Positions 1 through 13,020 of a stretch of 64,000 nt of DNA are shown piece by piece; position 1 is the stretch's first letter, and the number at the start of each line of letters is the position of its first letter. This DNA comes from Calliopsis andreniformis (lineage: Eukaryota; Arthropoda; Insecta; Hymenoptera; Andrenidae): NCBI RefSeq assembly GCF_051401765.1, contig NW_027480482.1, forward strand, positions 2,752,174-2,816,173, in the 5' to 3' direction. The notes under the pieces are model-generated. The model was not told where the DNA came from. It was given only the letters and a program-made list of their open reading frames with translations, and did no database searches. The translations under genes and the position numbers were made by a program.

Positions 1-845
1 ATCGTCAATCCTCAATATTCAATCATCAATACTCAATCTTCAACCCTCAATCTTCAATCCTCAATACTCAATCTTCAATACTGAATCCTCAATCCTCAAT
101 CCTCAATCCTCAATTCTCAATCCTCAGGCATCAATACTCAATCTACAATGTTCAATCCTCAGTCCTTAATCCTCAATCCACAATCCTCAACCTTCAATAC
201 TCAATACTCAATCTTCAGTCCTCAATCCTCAATCCTCAATATTCAATCCTCAATACTCAATCTTCAATCATCAATCCTCAATCCTCAATTCTCAGTCGTC
301 AATCCTCAGTCATCAATCCTCAATCTTCAATACTCAATCGTCAATCCTTAGTCCCCAATCCTCAATCCTCAATCCTCGTTCCTCAAACCTCAATCCTCAA
401 CCCTCAGTCTTCATCCTCAATCCTCAAACCTCAATCCTCAATCCTCAGTATTCAATCATCAATACTCAATCTTCAATCCTCAATCCTCAAACCTCAATCC
501 TCAATCCTCATTCTTCAATCCTCAACACTCAATCTTCAATCCTCAATACTCAAAACTCAATCCTCAATCCTCAATCCTCATTCTTCAATCCTCAATACCC
601 AATCCTCAATGTTCAATCCTCAATCCTCAATCCTAATTCCTCAATCCTGATTCTTCAGTCCTCAATACCCAATCCTCAATTTCAATGCTCAATCCTCAAT
701 CCTCATTTCTCAATCCTCAATCCTCAACCCTTAGCCCTCATCCTCCATCCTCAGTACTCAATCCTCTATCCTCAATCTTCAATCCTCAATACTCAATCCT
801 CAATCCTCATTCCTCAAATCCTCAATCCTCAATCCTCAATCTTCA

Positions 846-1650
846 ATGCTCAATACTCAATCTGCAATCCTCAATCCTCAAACCTCAATCCTCAATCCTC
901 ATTCCTCAATCCTCAATACCCAATCCTCAATCCTCAATTCTCAATCCTCAATCCTCAATATTCAATCATCAATACTCAATCTTCAATCCTCAATCTTTAA
1001 TCCTCAATACTCAATCTTCAATCCTCAATCCTCAATCCTCAATCCTCTATCCTCAGGCATCAATACTCAATCTACAATGTTCAATCCTCAATCCTTAATC
1101 CTCAATCCACAATCCTCAACCTTCAGTACTCAATATTCAATCTTCAATCCTCAATCCTCAATCCTCAATCCTCAATCCTCAAACCTCAATCCTCAATATT
1201 CAATCCTCAATGCTCAATCTTCAATCATCAATCCTCAATCCTCAATTCTCAGTCGTCAATCCTCAGTAATCAATCCTCAATCTTCAATACTCAATCGTCA
1301 ATCCTTAGCCCTCAATCCTCAAACCTCAATCGTCGTTCCTCAAACCTCAATCCTCAACCCTCAGTCTTCATCCTCAATCCTCAAACCTCAATCCTCAATC
1401 CTCAATATTCAAACATCAATACTCAATCTTCAATCCTCAATCCTCAATCCTCAATCCTCAATCCTCATTCTTCAATCCTAAATACCCAATCCTCAATCTT
1501 CAATCCTCAATCCTCAATACTCAATTCTCAATCCTCAATCCTTAATCCTCAGACCACAAACATCAATATTCAACCCCCAGTCCTCGTCCTCAATCCACAA
1601 CCCTCAATCCTCAGTTCTCAATATTCAATCATCAATATTCAATCTTCAAT
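846..1650. repeat. Left-edge segment of the right-hand sequence clade
   Basis: This stretch matches 49,340-50,150 (offset 48,494, becoming 48,501 after a one-monomer change). It shares rare variants with 49-64 kb that I did not find between 2.2 and 49 kb. One is an 8-base unit, CTCAAATC, just upstream near 816. Another is CAGACCACAAACATC near 1,550, followed by AACCCCCAG. In the middle of the window the corresponding place reads GACCTCAAACATC and AACCCTCAG. The left edge is therefore probably the tail of a block belonging to the same clade as the right third of the window. Confidence 0.8.
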
Positions 1651-3312
1651 CCTCAATCCTCAATCCTCAATCCTCAATCCTCAATCCTCAATCTTCAACC
1701 CTGAATCCTCAATCCTCAATACTCAATCCTCAATCTTCAGTCCTCAATACTCAATCTTCAATCCTCAATCCTCAATCCTCAATCCTCAATCCTCAATCTT
1801 CAACCCTCAACACTCAATCTTCAATCCTCAATCCTCAATCCTCAATACTCAATCCTCAATCTTCAATCCTCAACACTAATCTTCAATCCTCAATCCTCAA
1901 TCCTCAATCCTCAATCCTCATTCTTCAATCCTCAATACCCAATCCTCAATCTTCAATCCTCAATCCTCAATCCTCAATCCTAATCCCTCAATCCTCATTC
2001 TTCAATCCTCAATACCCAATCCTCAATTTCAATTCTCAATCCTCAATCCTCAATCCTGATTCTTCAGTCCTCAATACCCAATCCTCAATTTCAATGCTCA
2101 ATCCTCAATCCTCATTTCTCAATCCTCAATCCTCAACCCTCAGCCCTCATCCTCCATCCTCAATCCTCAATCCTCAATCCTCAATCTTCAATCCTCAATT
2201 CTCAATCTTCAATCCTCGATCCTCAATCATCAACCCTCAATCCTCAATCCTCAGGCATCAATACTCAATCTTCAATGCTCAGTCCTCAATCCTCAATCCT
2301 CATTCCCCAACCCTCAATCCTCATTCCTCAAAGCTCAACCCTCAACCCTCAGTCCTCATACTCAATTCTCAATTCTCAATCCTCAATCCTGAATCCTCAA
2401 TCTTCAATCCTCAATAATCAATCTCCAATCCTCAATACTCTATCCTCGATCCTCAATCCTCAGTCCTCAATCCTCAATCCTCAAACCTAAATCCTCTACC
2501 GTCAGTCCTCGTCCTCAATCCTCAAACCTCAATCCTCAATCCTCAATATTCAATCATCAATACTCAATCTTCAATCCTCAATACTGAATCCTCAATCCTC
2601 AATCCTCAATCCTCAATCCTCAATATTCAATCATCAATACTCAATCTTCAACCCTCAATCTTCAATCCTCAATACTCAATCTTCAATCCTCAATCCTCAA
2701 TCCTCAATCCTCAATCCTCAATCTTCAATCCTCAACACTCAATCTTCAATCCTCAATCCTCAATCCTCAATCCTCAATCCTCATTCTTCAATCCTCAATA
2801 CCCAATCCTCAATCTTCAATCCTCAATCCTCAATCCTCAATCCCAATTCCTCAATCCTCATTCTTCAATCCTCAATACCCAATCCTCAATTTCAATCCTC
2901 AATCCTCAATCCTCATTTCTCAATCCTCAATCCTCAACCCTCAGCCCTCATCCTCCATCCTCAGTACTCAATCCTCCATCCTCAATCTTCAATCCTCAAT
3001 ACCCAATCTTCAATCCTCATTCCTCAATCCTCAATCCTCAATCCTCAATCTTCAATCGTCAATCTTCAACCCTGAATCCTCAATCCTCAATACTCAATCC
3101 TCAATCTTCAATCCTCAATACTCAATCTTCAATCCTCAATCCTCAATCCTCAATCTGCAATCCTCAATCCTTAAACCTCAATCCTCAATCCTCATTCCTC
3201 AATCCTCAATACCCAATCCTCAATCCTCAATCCTCAATCCTCAATCCTCAATCCTCAATATTCAATCATCAATACTCAATCTTCAATCCTCAATCCTCAA
3301 TCCTCAATTCTC

Positions 3313-5049
3313 AATCCTCAATCCTCAGTACTCAATCCTCAATCCTCAATCCTCAATCTTCAACCCTGAATCCTCAATCCTCAATACTCAATCCTCAATC
3401 TTCAATCCTCAATACTCAATCTTCAATCCTCAATCCTCAATCCTCAATCTGCAATCCTCAATCCTTAAACCTCAATCCTCAATCCTCATTCCTCAATCCT
3501 CAATACCCAATCCTCAATCCTCAATCCTCAATCCTCAATCCTCAATCCTCAATATTCAATCATCAATACTCAATCTTCAATCCTCAATCCTCAATCCTCA
3601 ATTCTCAATCCTCAATCCTCAATCCTCAATCCTCAATCCTCAATCCTCAATCCTCAATCCACAATCCTCAACCTTCTATACTCAATAATCAATCTCCAAT
3701 CCTAGATCGTCAATCCTCAATCCTCAATCTTCAATCTTCAACCCTGAATCCTCAATCCTAATTCCTCAATCCTCATTCTTCAATCCTCAATACCCAATCC
3801 TCAATTTCAATCCTCAACCCTCAATCCTCATTTCTCAATCCTCAATCCTCAACCCTCAGCCCTCATCCTCCATCCTCAATCCTCAATCCTCAATCCTCAA
3901 TCTTCAATCCTCAATTCTCAATCTTCAATCCTCGATCCTCAATAATCAATCCTCAATCCTCAATCCTCAGGCATCAATACTCAATCTTCAATGCTCAGTC
4001 CTCAATCCTCAATCCTCAATCCTCATTCCCCAACCCTCAATCCTCATTCCTCAAAGCTCAATCCTCAACCCTCAGTCCTCATACTCAATTCTCAATTCTC
4101 AATCCTCAATCCTGAATCCTCAATCTTCAATCCTCAATAATCAATCTCCAATCCTCAATACTCTATCCTCGATCCTCAATCCTCAGGCATCAATACTCAA
4201 TCTTCAATACTCAATCCTCAATCCTCAATCCTCAATCCTCAATCCTCAAACCTCAATCCTCAATCCTCAATCCTCAATCCTCAATCCACATTCTTCAATC
4301 CTCAATACCCAATCCTCAATCTTCAATCCTCGATCCTCAAACCTCAATCCTAATTCCTCAATCCTCATTCTTCAATCCTCAATACCCAATCATCAATTTC
4401 AATCCTCAACCCTCAATCCTCATTTCTCAATCCTCAATCCTCAACCCTCAGCCCTCATCCTCCATCCTCAATCCTCAATCCTCAGGCATCAATACTCAAT
4501 CTTCAATGCTCAATCCTCAATCCTCAATCCTCAATCCTCATTCCCCAACCCTCAATCCTCATTCCTCAAAGCTCAATCCTCAACCCTCAGTCCTCATACT
4601 CAATTCTCAATTCTCAATCCTCAATCCTCAATCCTGAATCTTCAATCCTCAATAATCAATCTCCAATCCTTAATACTCTATCCTCGATCCTCAATCCTCA
4701 GGCATCAATACTCAATCTTCAATACTCAATCCTCAATCCTCAATCCTCAATCCTCAATCCTCAAACCTCAATCCTCAATCCTCAATATTCAATCATCAAT
4801 ACTCAATCTTCAATCCTCAATCCTCAATCCTCAATCCTCAACCCTCAATCCTCAATCCTCAATCCTCAATCGTCAATCCTCAAGCCTCAATCCTCATTTC
4901 TCAATCCTCAATCCTCAGTCCTCAGTCGTCGAATCTCAATCCCCGACGCTTAGCACTCATCCTCAATCCTCAGTCCTCAATCCTCAATCCTCAAACCTAA
5001 ATCCTCTACCGTCAGTCCTCGTCCTCAATCCTCAAACCTCAATCCTCAA
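3313..5049. repeat. 1.7 kb segment, copy 1 (partner 4,515 bases downstream)
   Basis: It aligns in register with 7,828-9,564. Anchors are CCTAGATCG at 3,701 and 8,216, and GTCGTCGAA at 4,925 and 9,440. The offset of 4,515 is exactly 645 heptamers. The match starts where TTCTC here faces ACCCA in the partner, and ends at 5,049, where this copy continues AACCCTCAGTC and the partner continues AATCCTCAAT. Substitutions seen include CCAATCC preceded by CT here but CG in the partner near 8,209, and a CGTC at about 4,871 where the partner has the consensus. Confidence 0.85.
4925..4970. repeat. CpG block, subtype 1 (GTCGTCGAATC, CCCCGACGC)
   Basis: A run of unusually diverged monomers carrying CpG and GC-rich units: GTCGTCGAAT, then CCCCGACGCTTAGCACTC. 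Further copies start at 7,112, 9,440, 12,874, 14,526, 18,566, 20,372, 25,112, 28,091, 32,701, 39,396 and 42,464, making 12 in all. Downstream of most is AACCTAAATCCTCTACCGTC, and that tail also occurs alone near 2,485. The block keeps the 7-base register, so it derives from the satellite rather than from an insertion. It is the best physical landmark for aligning macro-units. Confidence 0.92.
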
Positions 5050-7827
5050 CCCTCAGTCTTCATCCTCAATCCTCAAACCTCAATCCTCAATCCTCAATAT
5101 TCAATCATCAATACTCAATCTTCAATCCTCAATCCTCAAACCTCAATCCTCAATCCTCATTCTTCAATCCTAAATACCCAATCCTCAATCTTCAATCCTC
5201 AATCCTCAATCCTCAATTCTCAATCCTCATTCCTTAGTCCCCAGACCTCAAACATCAATATTCAACCCTTAGTCCTCGTCCACAATCCACAACCCTCAAT
5301 CCGCTGTCATCAATATTCAATCATCAATATTCAATCTTCAATCCTCAATCCTCAATCCTCAATCCTCAATCTTCAATCCTCAATCCTCAATCTTCAACCC
5401 TGAATCCTCAATCCTCAATACTCAATCCTCAATCTTCGATCTTCAGTCCTCAACACTCAATCTTCAATCCTCAATCCTCAATCCTCAATCCTCAATCCTC
5501 ATTCTTCAATCCTCAATACCCGATCCTCAATCTTCAATACCCAATCCTCAATTTCAATCCTCAATCCTCAATTTTCATTTCTCAATCCTCAATCCTCAAC
5601 CCTCAGCCCTCATCCTCCATCCTCAGTACTCAATCCTCTATCCTCAATCTTCAATCCTCAATACTCAATCTTCAATCCTCATTCCTCAATCCTCAATCCT
5701 CAATCCTCAATCTTCAATCCTCAATACTCAATCTGCAATCCTCAATCCTTAAACCTCAATCCTCAATCCTCATTCCTCAATCCTCAATACCCAATCCTCA
5801 ATCCTCAATCCTCAATCCTCAATCCTCAATCCTCAATCTTCAACCCTGAATCCTCAATCCTCAATACTCAATCCTCAATCTTCAATCCTCAATACTCAAT
5901 CTTCAATCCTCAATCCTCAATCCTCAATCCTCAATATTCAATCATCAATACTCAATCTTCAATCCTCAATCCTCAATCCTCAATTCTCAATCCTCAATCC
6001 TCAATCCTCAATCCTCAATCCTCAATCCTCAATCCTCAATCCACAATCCTCAACCTTCTATACTCAATAATCAATCTCCAATCCTAGATCGTCAATCCTC
6101 AATCCTCAATCCTCAATCTTCAATCTTCAACCCTGAATCCTCAATCCTCAATACTCAATACTCAATCTTCAATCCTCAATACTCAATCTTCAATCCTCAA
6201 TCCTCAATCCTCAATCCTCAGTCCTCAATCTTCAACCCTCAACACTCAACATTCAATCCTCAATCCTCAATCCTCAATCCTCAATCCTCAATCTTCAATC
6301 CTCATCACTAATCTTCAATCCTCAATCCTCAATCCTCAATCCTCAATCCTCAATCCTCATTCTTCAATCCTCAATACCCAATCCTCAATCTTCAATCCTC
6401 GATCCTCAAACCTCAATCCTAATTCCTCAATCCTCATTCTTCAATCCTCAATACCCAATCCTCAATTTCAATCCTCAACCCTCAATCCTCATTTCTCAAT
6501 CCTCAATCCTCAACCCTCAGCCCTCATCCTCCATCCTCAATCCTCAATCCTCAATCCTCAATCTTCAATCCTCAATTCTCAATCTTCAATCCTCGATCCT
6601 CAATCATCAATCCTCAATCCTCAATCCTCAGGCATCAATACTCAATCTTCAATGCTCAGTCCTCAATCCTCAATCCTCAATCCTCATTCCCCAACCCTCA
6701 ATCCTCATTCCTCAAAGCTCAACCCTCAACCCTCAGTCCTCATACTCAATTCTCAATTCTCAATCCTCAATCCTGAATCCTCAATCTTCAATCCTCAATA
6801 ATCAATCTCCAATCCTCAATACTCTATCCTCGATCCTCAATCCTCAGGCATCAATACTCAATCTTCAATACTCAATCCTCAATCCTCAATCCTCAATCCT
6901 CAATCCTCAAACCTCAATCCTCAATCCTCAATCCTCAATCCTCAATCCACATTCTTCAATCCTCAATACCCAATCCTCAATCTTCAATCCTCGATCCTCA
7001 AACCTCAATCCTAATTCCTCAATCCTCATTCTTCAATGCTCAATACCCAATCATCAATTTCAATCCTCAACCCTCAATCCTCATTTCTCAATCCTCAATC
7101 CTCAGTCCTCAGTCGTCGAATCTCAATCCCCGACGCTTAGCACTCATCCTCAATCCTCAGTCCTCAATCCTCAATCCTCAAACCTAAATCCTCTACCGTC
7201 AGTCCTCGTCCTCAATCCTCAAACCTCAATCCTCAATCCTCAATATTCAATCATCAATACTCAATCTTCAATCCTCAATACTGAATCCTCAATCCTCAAT
7301 CCTCAATCCTCAATCCTCAATATTCAATCATCAATACTCAATCTTCAACCCTCAATCTTCAATCCTCAATACTCAATCTTCAATCCTCAATCCTCAATCC
7401 TCAATCCTCAATCCTCAATCTTCAATCCTCAACACTCAATCTTCAATCCTCAATCCTCAATCCTCAATCCTCAATCCTTATTCTTCAATCCTCAATACCC
7501 AATCCTCAATCTTCAATCCTCAATCCTCAATCCTCAATCCCAATTCCTCAATCCTCATTCTTCAATCCTCAATACCCAATCCTCAATTTCAATCCTCAAT
7601 CCTCAATCCTCATTTCTCAATCCTCGATCCTCAATCCTCAGCCCTCATCCTCCATCCTCAGTACTCAATCCTCCATCCTCAATCTTCAATCCTCAATACC
7701 CAATCTTCAATCCTCATTCCTCAATCCTCAATCCTCAATCCTCAATCTTCAATCCTCAATACTCAATCTGCAACCCTCAATCCTCAAACCTCAATCCTCA
7801 ATCCTCATTCCTCAATCCTCAATACCC

Positions 7828-9564
7828 AATCCTCAATCCTCAGTACTCAATCCTCAATCCTCAATCCTCAATCTTCAACCCTGAATCCTCAATCCTCAAT
7901 ACTCAATCCTCAATCTTCAATCCTCAATACTCAATCTTCAATCCTCAATCCTCAATCCTCAATCTGCAATCCTCAATCCTTAAACCTCAATCCTCAATCC
8001 TCATTCCTCAATCCTCAATACCCAATCCTCAATCCTCAATCCTCAATCCTCAATCCTCAATCCTCAATATTCAATCATCAATACTCAATCTTCAATTCTC
8101 AATCCTCAATCCTCAATTCTCAATCCTCAATCCTCAATCCTCAATCCTCAATCCTCAATCCTCAATCCTCAATCCACAATCCTCAACCTTCTATACTCAA
8201 TAATCAATCGCCAATCCTAGATCGTCAATCCTCAATCCTCAATCTTCAATCTTCAACCCTGAATCCTCAATCCTAATTCCTCAATCCTCATTCTTCAATC
8301 CTCAATACCCAATCCTCAATTTCAATCCTCAACCCTCAATCCTCATTTCTCAATCCTCAATCCTCAACCCTCAGCCCTCATCCTCCATCCTCAATCCTCA
8401 ATCCTCAATCCTCAATCTTCAATCCTCAATTCTCAATCTTCAATCCTCGATCCTCAATAATCAATCCTCAATCCTCAATCCTCAGGCATCAATACTCAAT
8501 CTTCAATGCTCAGTCCTCAATCCTCAATCCTCAATCCTCATTCCCCAACCCTCAATCCTCATTCCTCAAAGCTCAATCCTCAACCCTCAGTCCTCATACT
8601 CAATTCTCAATTCTCAATCCTCAATCCTGAATCCTCAATCTTCAATCCTCAATAATCAATCTCCAATCCTCAATACTCTATCCTCGATCCTCAATCCTCA
8701 GGCATCAATACTCAATCTTCAATACTCAATCCTCAATCCTCAATCCTCAATCCTCAATCCTCAAACCTCAATCCTCAATCCTCAATCCTCAATCCTCAAT
8801 CCACATTCTTCAATCCTCAATACCCAATCCTCAATCTTCAATCCTCGATCCTCAAACCTCAATCCTAATTCCTCAATCCTCATTCTTCAATCCTCAATAC
8901 CCAATCATCAATTTCAATCCTCAACCCTCAATCCTCATTTCTCAATCCTCAATCCTCAACCCTCAGCCCTCATCCTCCATCCTCAATCCTCAATCCTCAG
9001 GCATCAATACTCAATCTTCAATGCTCAATCCTCAATCCTCAATCCTCAATCCTCATTCCCCAACCCTCAATCCTCATTCCTCAAAGCTCAATCCTCAACC
9101 CTCAGTCCTCATACTCAATTCTCAATTCTCAATCCTCAATCCTCAATCCTGAATCTTCAATCCTCAATAATCAATCTCCAATCCTCAATACTCTATCCTC
9201 GATCCTCAATCCTCAGGCATCAATACTCAATCTTCAATACTCAATCCTCAATCCTCAATCCTCAATCCTCAATCCTCAAACCTCAATCCTCAATCCTCAA
9301 TATTCAATCATCAATACTCAATCTTCAATCCTCAATCCTCAATCCTCAATCCTCAACCCTCAATCCTCAATCCTCAATCCTCAATCCTCAATCCTCAAGC
9401 CTCAATCCTCATTTCTCAATCCTCAATCCTCAGTCCTCAGTCGTCGAATCTCAATCCCCGACGCTTAGCACTCATCCTCAATCCTCAGTCCTCAATCCTC
9501 AATCCTCAAACCTAAATCCTCTACCGTCAGTCCTCGTCCTCAATCCTCAAACCTCAATCCTCAA
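7828..9564. repeat. 1.7 kb segment, copy 2
   Basis: Partner of 3,313-5,049. It also forms part of the first macro-unit copy, so the 1.7 kb segment was incorporated before or during macro-unit amplification. It carries CCTAGATCG at 8,216 and a CpG block at 9,440. A private change near 8,209 (CGCCAATCC instead of CTCCAATCC) is not carried by the corresponding sites at 13,824 and 19,670, so it arose in this copy alone. Confidence 0.85.
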
Positions 9565-10650
9565 TCCTCAATATTCAATCATCAATACTCAATCTTCAAT
9601 CCTCAATACTGAATCCTCAATCCTCAATCCTCAATCCTCAATCCTCAATATTCAATCATCAATACTCAATCTTCAACCCTCAATCTTCAATCCTCAATAC
9701 TCAATCTTCAATCCTCAATCCTCAATCCTCAATCCTCAATCCTCAATCTTCAATCCTCAACACTCAATCTTCAATCCTCAATCCTCAATCCTCAATCCTC
9801 AATCCTCATTCTTCAATCCTCAATACCCAATCCTCAATCTTCAATCCTCAATCCTCAATCCTCAATCCCAATTCCTCAATCCTCATTCTTCAATCCTCAA
9901 TACCCAATACTCAATTTCAATCCTCAATCCTCAATCCTCATTTCTCAATCCTCAATCCTCAACCCTCAGCCCTCATCCTCCATCCTCAGTACTCAATCCT
10001 CCATACTCAATCTTCAATCCTCAATACCCAATCTTCAATCCTCATTCCTCAATCCTCAATCCTCAATCCTCAATCTTCAATCCTCAATACTCAATCTGCA
10101 ACCCTCAATCCTCAAACCTCAATCCTCAATCCTCATTCCTCAATCCTCAATACCCAATCCTCAATCCTCAGTACTCAATCCTCAATCCTCAATCCTCAAT
10201 CTTCAACCCTGAATCCTCAATCCTCAATACTCAATCCTCAATCTTCAATCCTCAATCCTCAATCATCAGTCCTCATACTCAATACTCAATTCTCAATCCT
10301 CAATCCTCAATCCTCAATCTTCAATCCTCAATAATCAATCTCCAATCCTCAATCCTCAATCCTCGATCCTCAATCCTCAGGCATCAATACTCAATCTTCA
10401 ATACTCAATCCTCAATCCTCAATCCTCAATCCTCAATCCTCAATATTCAATCCTCAATACCCAATCCTCAATCTTCAATCCTCGATCCTCAAACCTCAAT
10501 CCTAATTCCTCAATCCTCATTCTTCAATCCTCAATACCCAATCCTCAATTTCAATCCTCAACACTCAATCCTCATTTCTCAATCCTCAATCCTCAACCCT
10601 CAGCCCTCATCCTCCATCCTCAATCCTCAATCCTCAATCCTCAATCCTCA

Positions 10651-10696
10651 GTCGTCGAATCTCAATCACCGACGCTTAGCACTCATCCTCAATCCT
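10651..10696. repeat. CpG block, subtype 2 (CACCGACGC)
   Basis: The same block with CACCGACGC instead of CCCCGACGC. It is found at 10,651, 16,343 and 21,625, once per macro-unit copy, and nowhere else. The variant therefore existed before the macro-unit was amplified. Confidence 0.9.
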
Positions 10697-12449
10697 CAGT
10701 CCTCAATCCTCAATCCTCAAACCTAAATCCTCTACCGTCAGTCCTCGTCCTCAATCCTCAATCCTCAATATTCAATCATCAATACTCAATCTTCAATCCT
10801 CAATCCTGAATCCTCAATCCTCAATCCTCAATCCTCAATCCTCAATATTCAATCATCAATACTCAATCTTCAACCCTCAATCTTCAATCCTCAATACTCA
10901 GTCTTCAATCCTCAATCCTCAATCCTCAATCCTCAATCCTCAATCCTCAATCCTCAATATTCAACCCTGAATCCTCAATCCTCTATACGCAATCCTCAAT
11001 CTTCAATGCTCAATACTCAATCTTCAATCATCAATCCTCAATCCTCAATTCTCAGTCGTCAATCCTCAGTCATCAATCCTCAATGTTCAATACTCAATCG
11101 TCAATCCTTAGTCCTCAATCCTCAATCCTCAATACTCGTTCCTCAAACCTCAATCCTCAACCCTCAATCTTCATCCTCAATCCTCAAACCTCAATACGCA
11201 ATCCTCAATATTCAATCGTCAATACTCAATCTTCAATCCCCAATCCTCAAACCTCAATCCTCAATCCTCATTCTTCAATCCTAAATACCCAATCCTTAAT
11301 CTGCAATCCTCAATCCTCAATCCTCAATTCTCAATCCTCAATCCTTAATCCTCAGACCTCAAACATCAATATTCAACCCTCAGTCCTCGTCCTCAATCCA
11401 CAACACTCAATCCTCAGTCCTCAATATTCAATCATAAATATTCAATCTTCAATCCTCAATCCTCAATCCTCAATCCTCAATCCACAATCCTCAATATTCA
11501 ACCCTGAATCCTCAATCCTCAATACTCAATCCTCAACCTTCAATGCTCAATACTCAATCTTCAATCCTCAATCCTCAATCGCCAATCCTCAATCCTCAAT
11601 TTTCAATCCTCAACACTCAATCTTCAATCCTCAATCCTCAATCCTCAATCCTCAATCCTCATTCTTCAATCCTCAATACCCAATCCTCAATCTTCAATCC
11701 TCAATCCTCAATCCTCAATCCTAATTCCTCAATCCTCATTCTTCAATCCTAAATACCCAATCCTCAATTTCAATCCTCAATCCTCAATCCTCATTTCTCA
11801 ATCCACAATCCTCAACCCTCAGCCCTCATCCTCCATCCTCAGTACTCAATCCTCTATCCTCAATCTTCAATCCTCAATACTCAATCTTCAATCCTCATTC
11901 CTCGATCCTCAATCCTCAATGCTCAATCTTCAATCCTCAATACTCAATCTGCAAACCTCAATCCTCAAACCTCAATCCTCAATCCTCATTCCTCAATCCT
12001 CAATACCCAATCCTCAATCCTCAATTCTCAATCCTCAATCCTCAATATTGAATCATCAATACTCAATCTTCAATCCTCAATCTTCAATCCTCAATACTCA
12101 ATCTTCAATCCTCAATCCTCTATCCTCAATCCTCAATCCTCAATCCTCAGGCATCAATACTCAATCTACAATATTCAATCCTCAATCCTTAATCCTCAAT
12201 CCACGATCCTCAACCTTCAATACTCAATACTCAATCTTCAACCCTCAATCCTCAATCCTCAATCCTCAATCCTCAATCCTCAATATTCAATCCTCAATAC
12301 TCATTCCTCAATCATCATCCTTAATCCTCAATTCTCAGTCGTCAATCCTCAATCCTCAATCCTCACTCTTCAACCCTCAATACCCAATCCTCAATCTTCA
12401 ATCCTCAAACATCAATCCTCAATTCTCAATCCTCAATCCTCAGTCCTCA

Positions 12450-12495
12450 GTCGTCGAACATCAATCCCCGACCCTTTGCACTCATCCTCAATCCT
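12450..12495. repeat. CpG block, subtype 3 (GAACATC, GACCCTTTGCA)
   Basis: Reads GTCGTCGAACATC then CCCCGACCCTTTGCA. It is found at 12,450, 18,142, 23,423, 26,402 and 40,789. In the macro-units it lies 424 bases upstream of a subtype 1 block (12,874 and 18,566). The spread to 26,402 and 40,789 follows the 2,979-base duplication and its third relative. Confidence 0.9.
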
Positions 12496-13020
12496 CATCC
12501 CTCAATCCTCAATCCTCAAACCTAAATCCTCTACCGTCAGTCCTCGTCCTCAATCCTCAAACCTCAATCCTCAATCCTCAATATTCAATCATCAATTCTC
12601 AATCTTCAATCCTCAATCCTCAATCCTCAATCCTCAATCCTCAATCCTCAATCCTCAATATTCAATCATCAATACTCAATCCTCAATCCTCAATCCTCAA
12701 TCCTCAATCCACATTCTTCAATCCTCAATACCCAATCCTCAATCTTCAATCCTCGATCCTCAAACCTCAATCCTAATTCCTCAATCCTCATTCTTCAATG
12801 CTCAATACCCAATCATCAATTTCAATCCTCAACCCTCAATCCTCATTTCTCAATCCTCAATCCTCAGTCCTCAGTCGTCGAATCTCAATCCCCGACGCTT
12901 AGCACTCATCCTCAATCCTCAGTCCTCAATCCTCAATCCTCAAACCTAAATCCTCTACCGTCAGTCCTCGTCCTCAATCCTCAAACCTCAATCCTCAATC
13001 CTCAATATTCAATCATCAAT

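Noticed and set aside
4925..4970. CpG block as an inserted element or regulatory site
   Set aside because: It keeps the 7-base register and each unit can be derived from the consensus by substitutions; there are no target-site duplications or terminal repeats.
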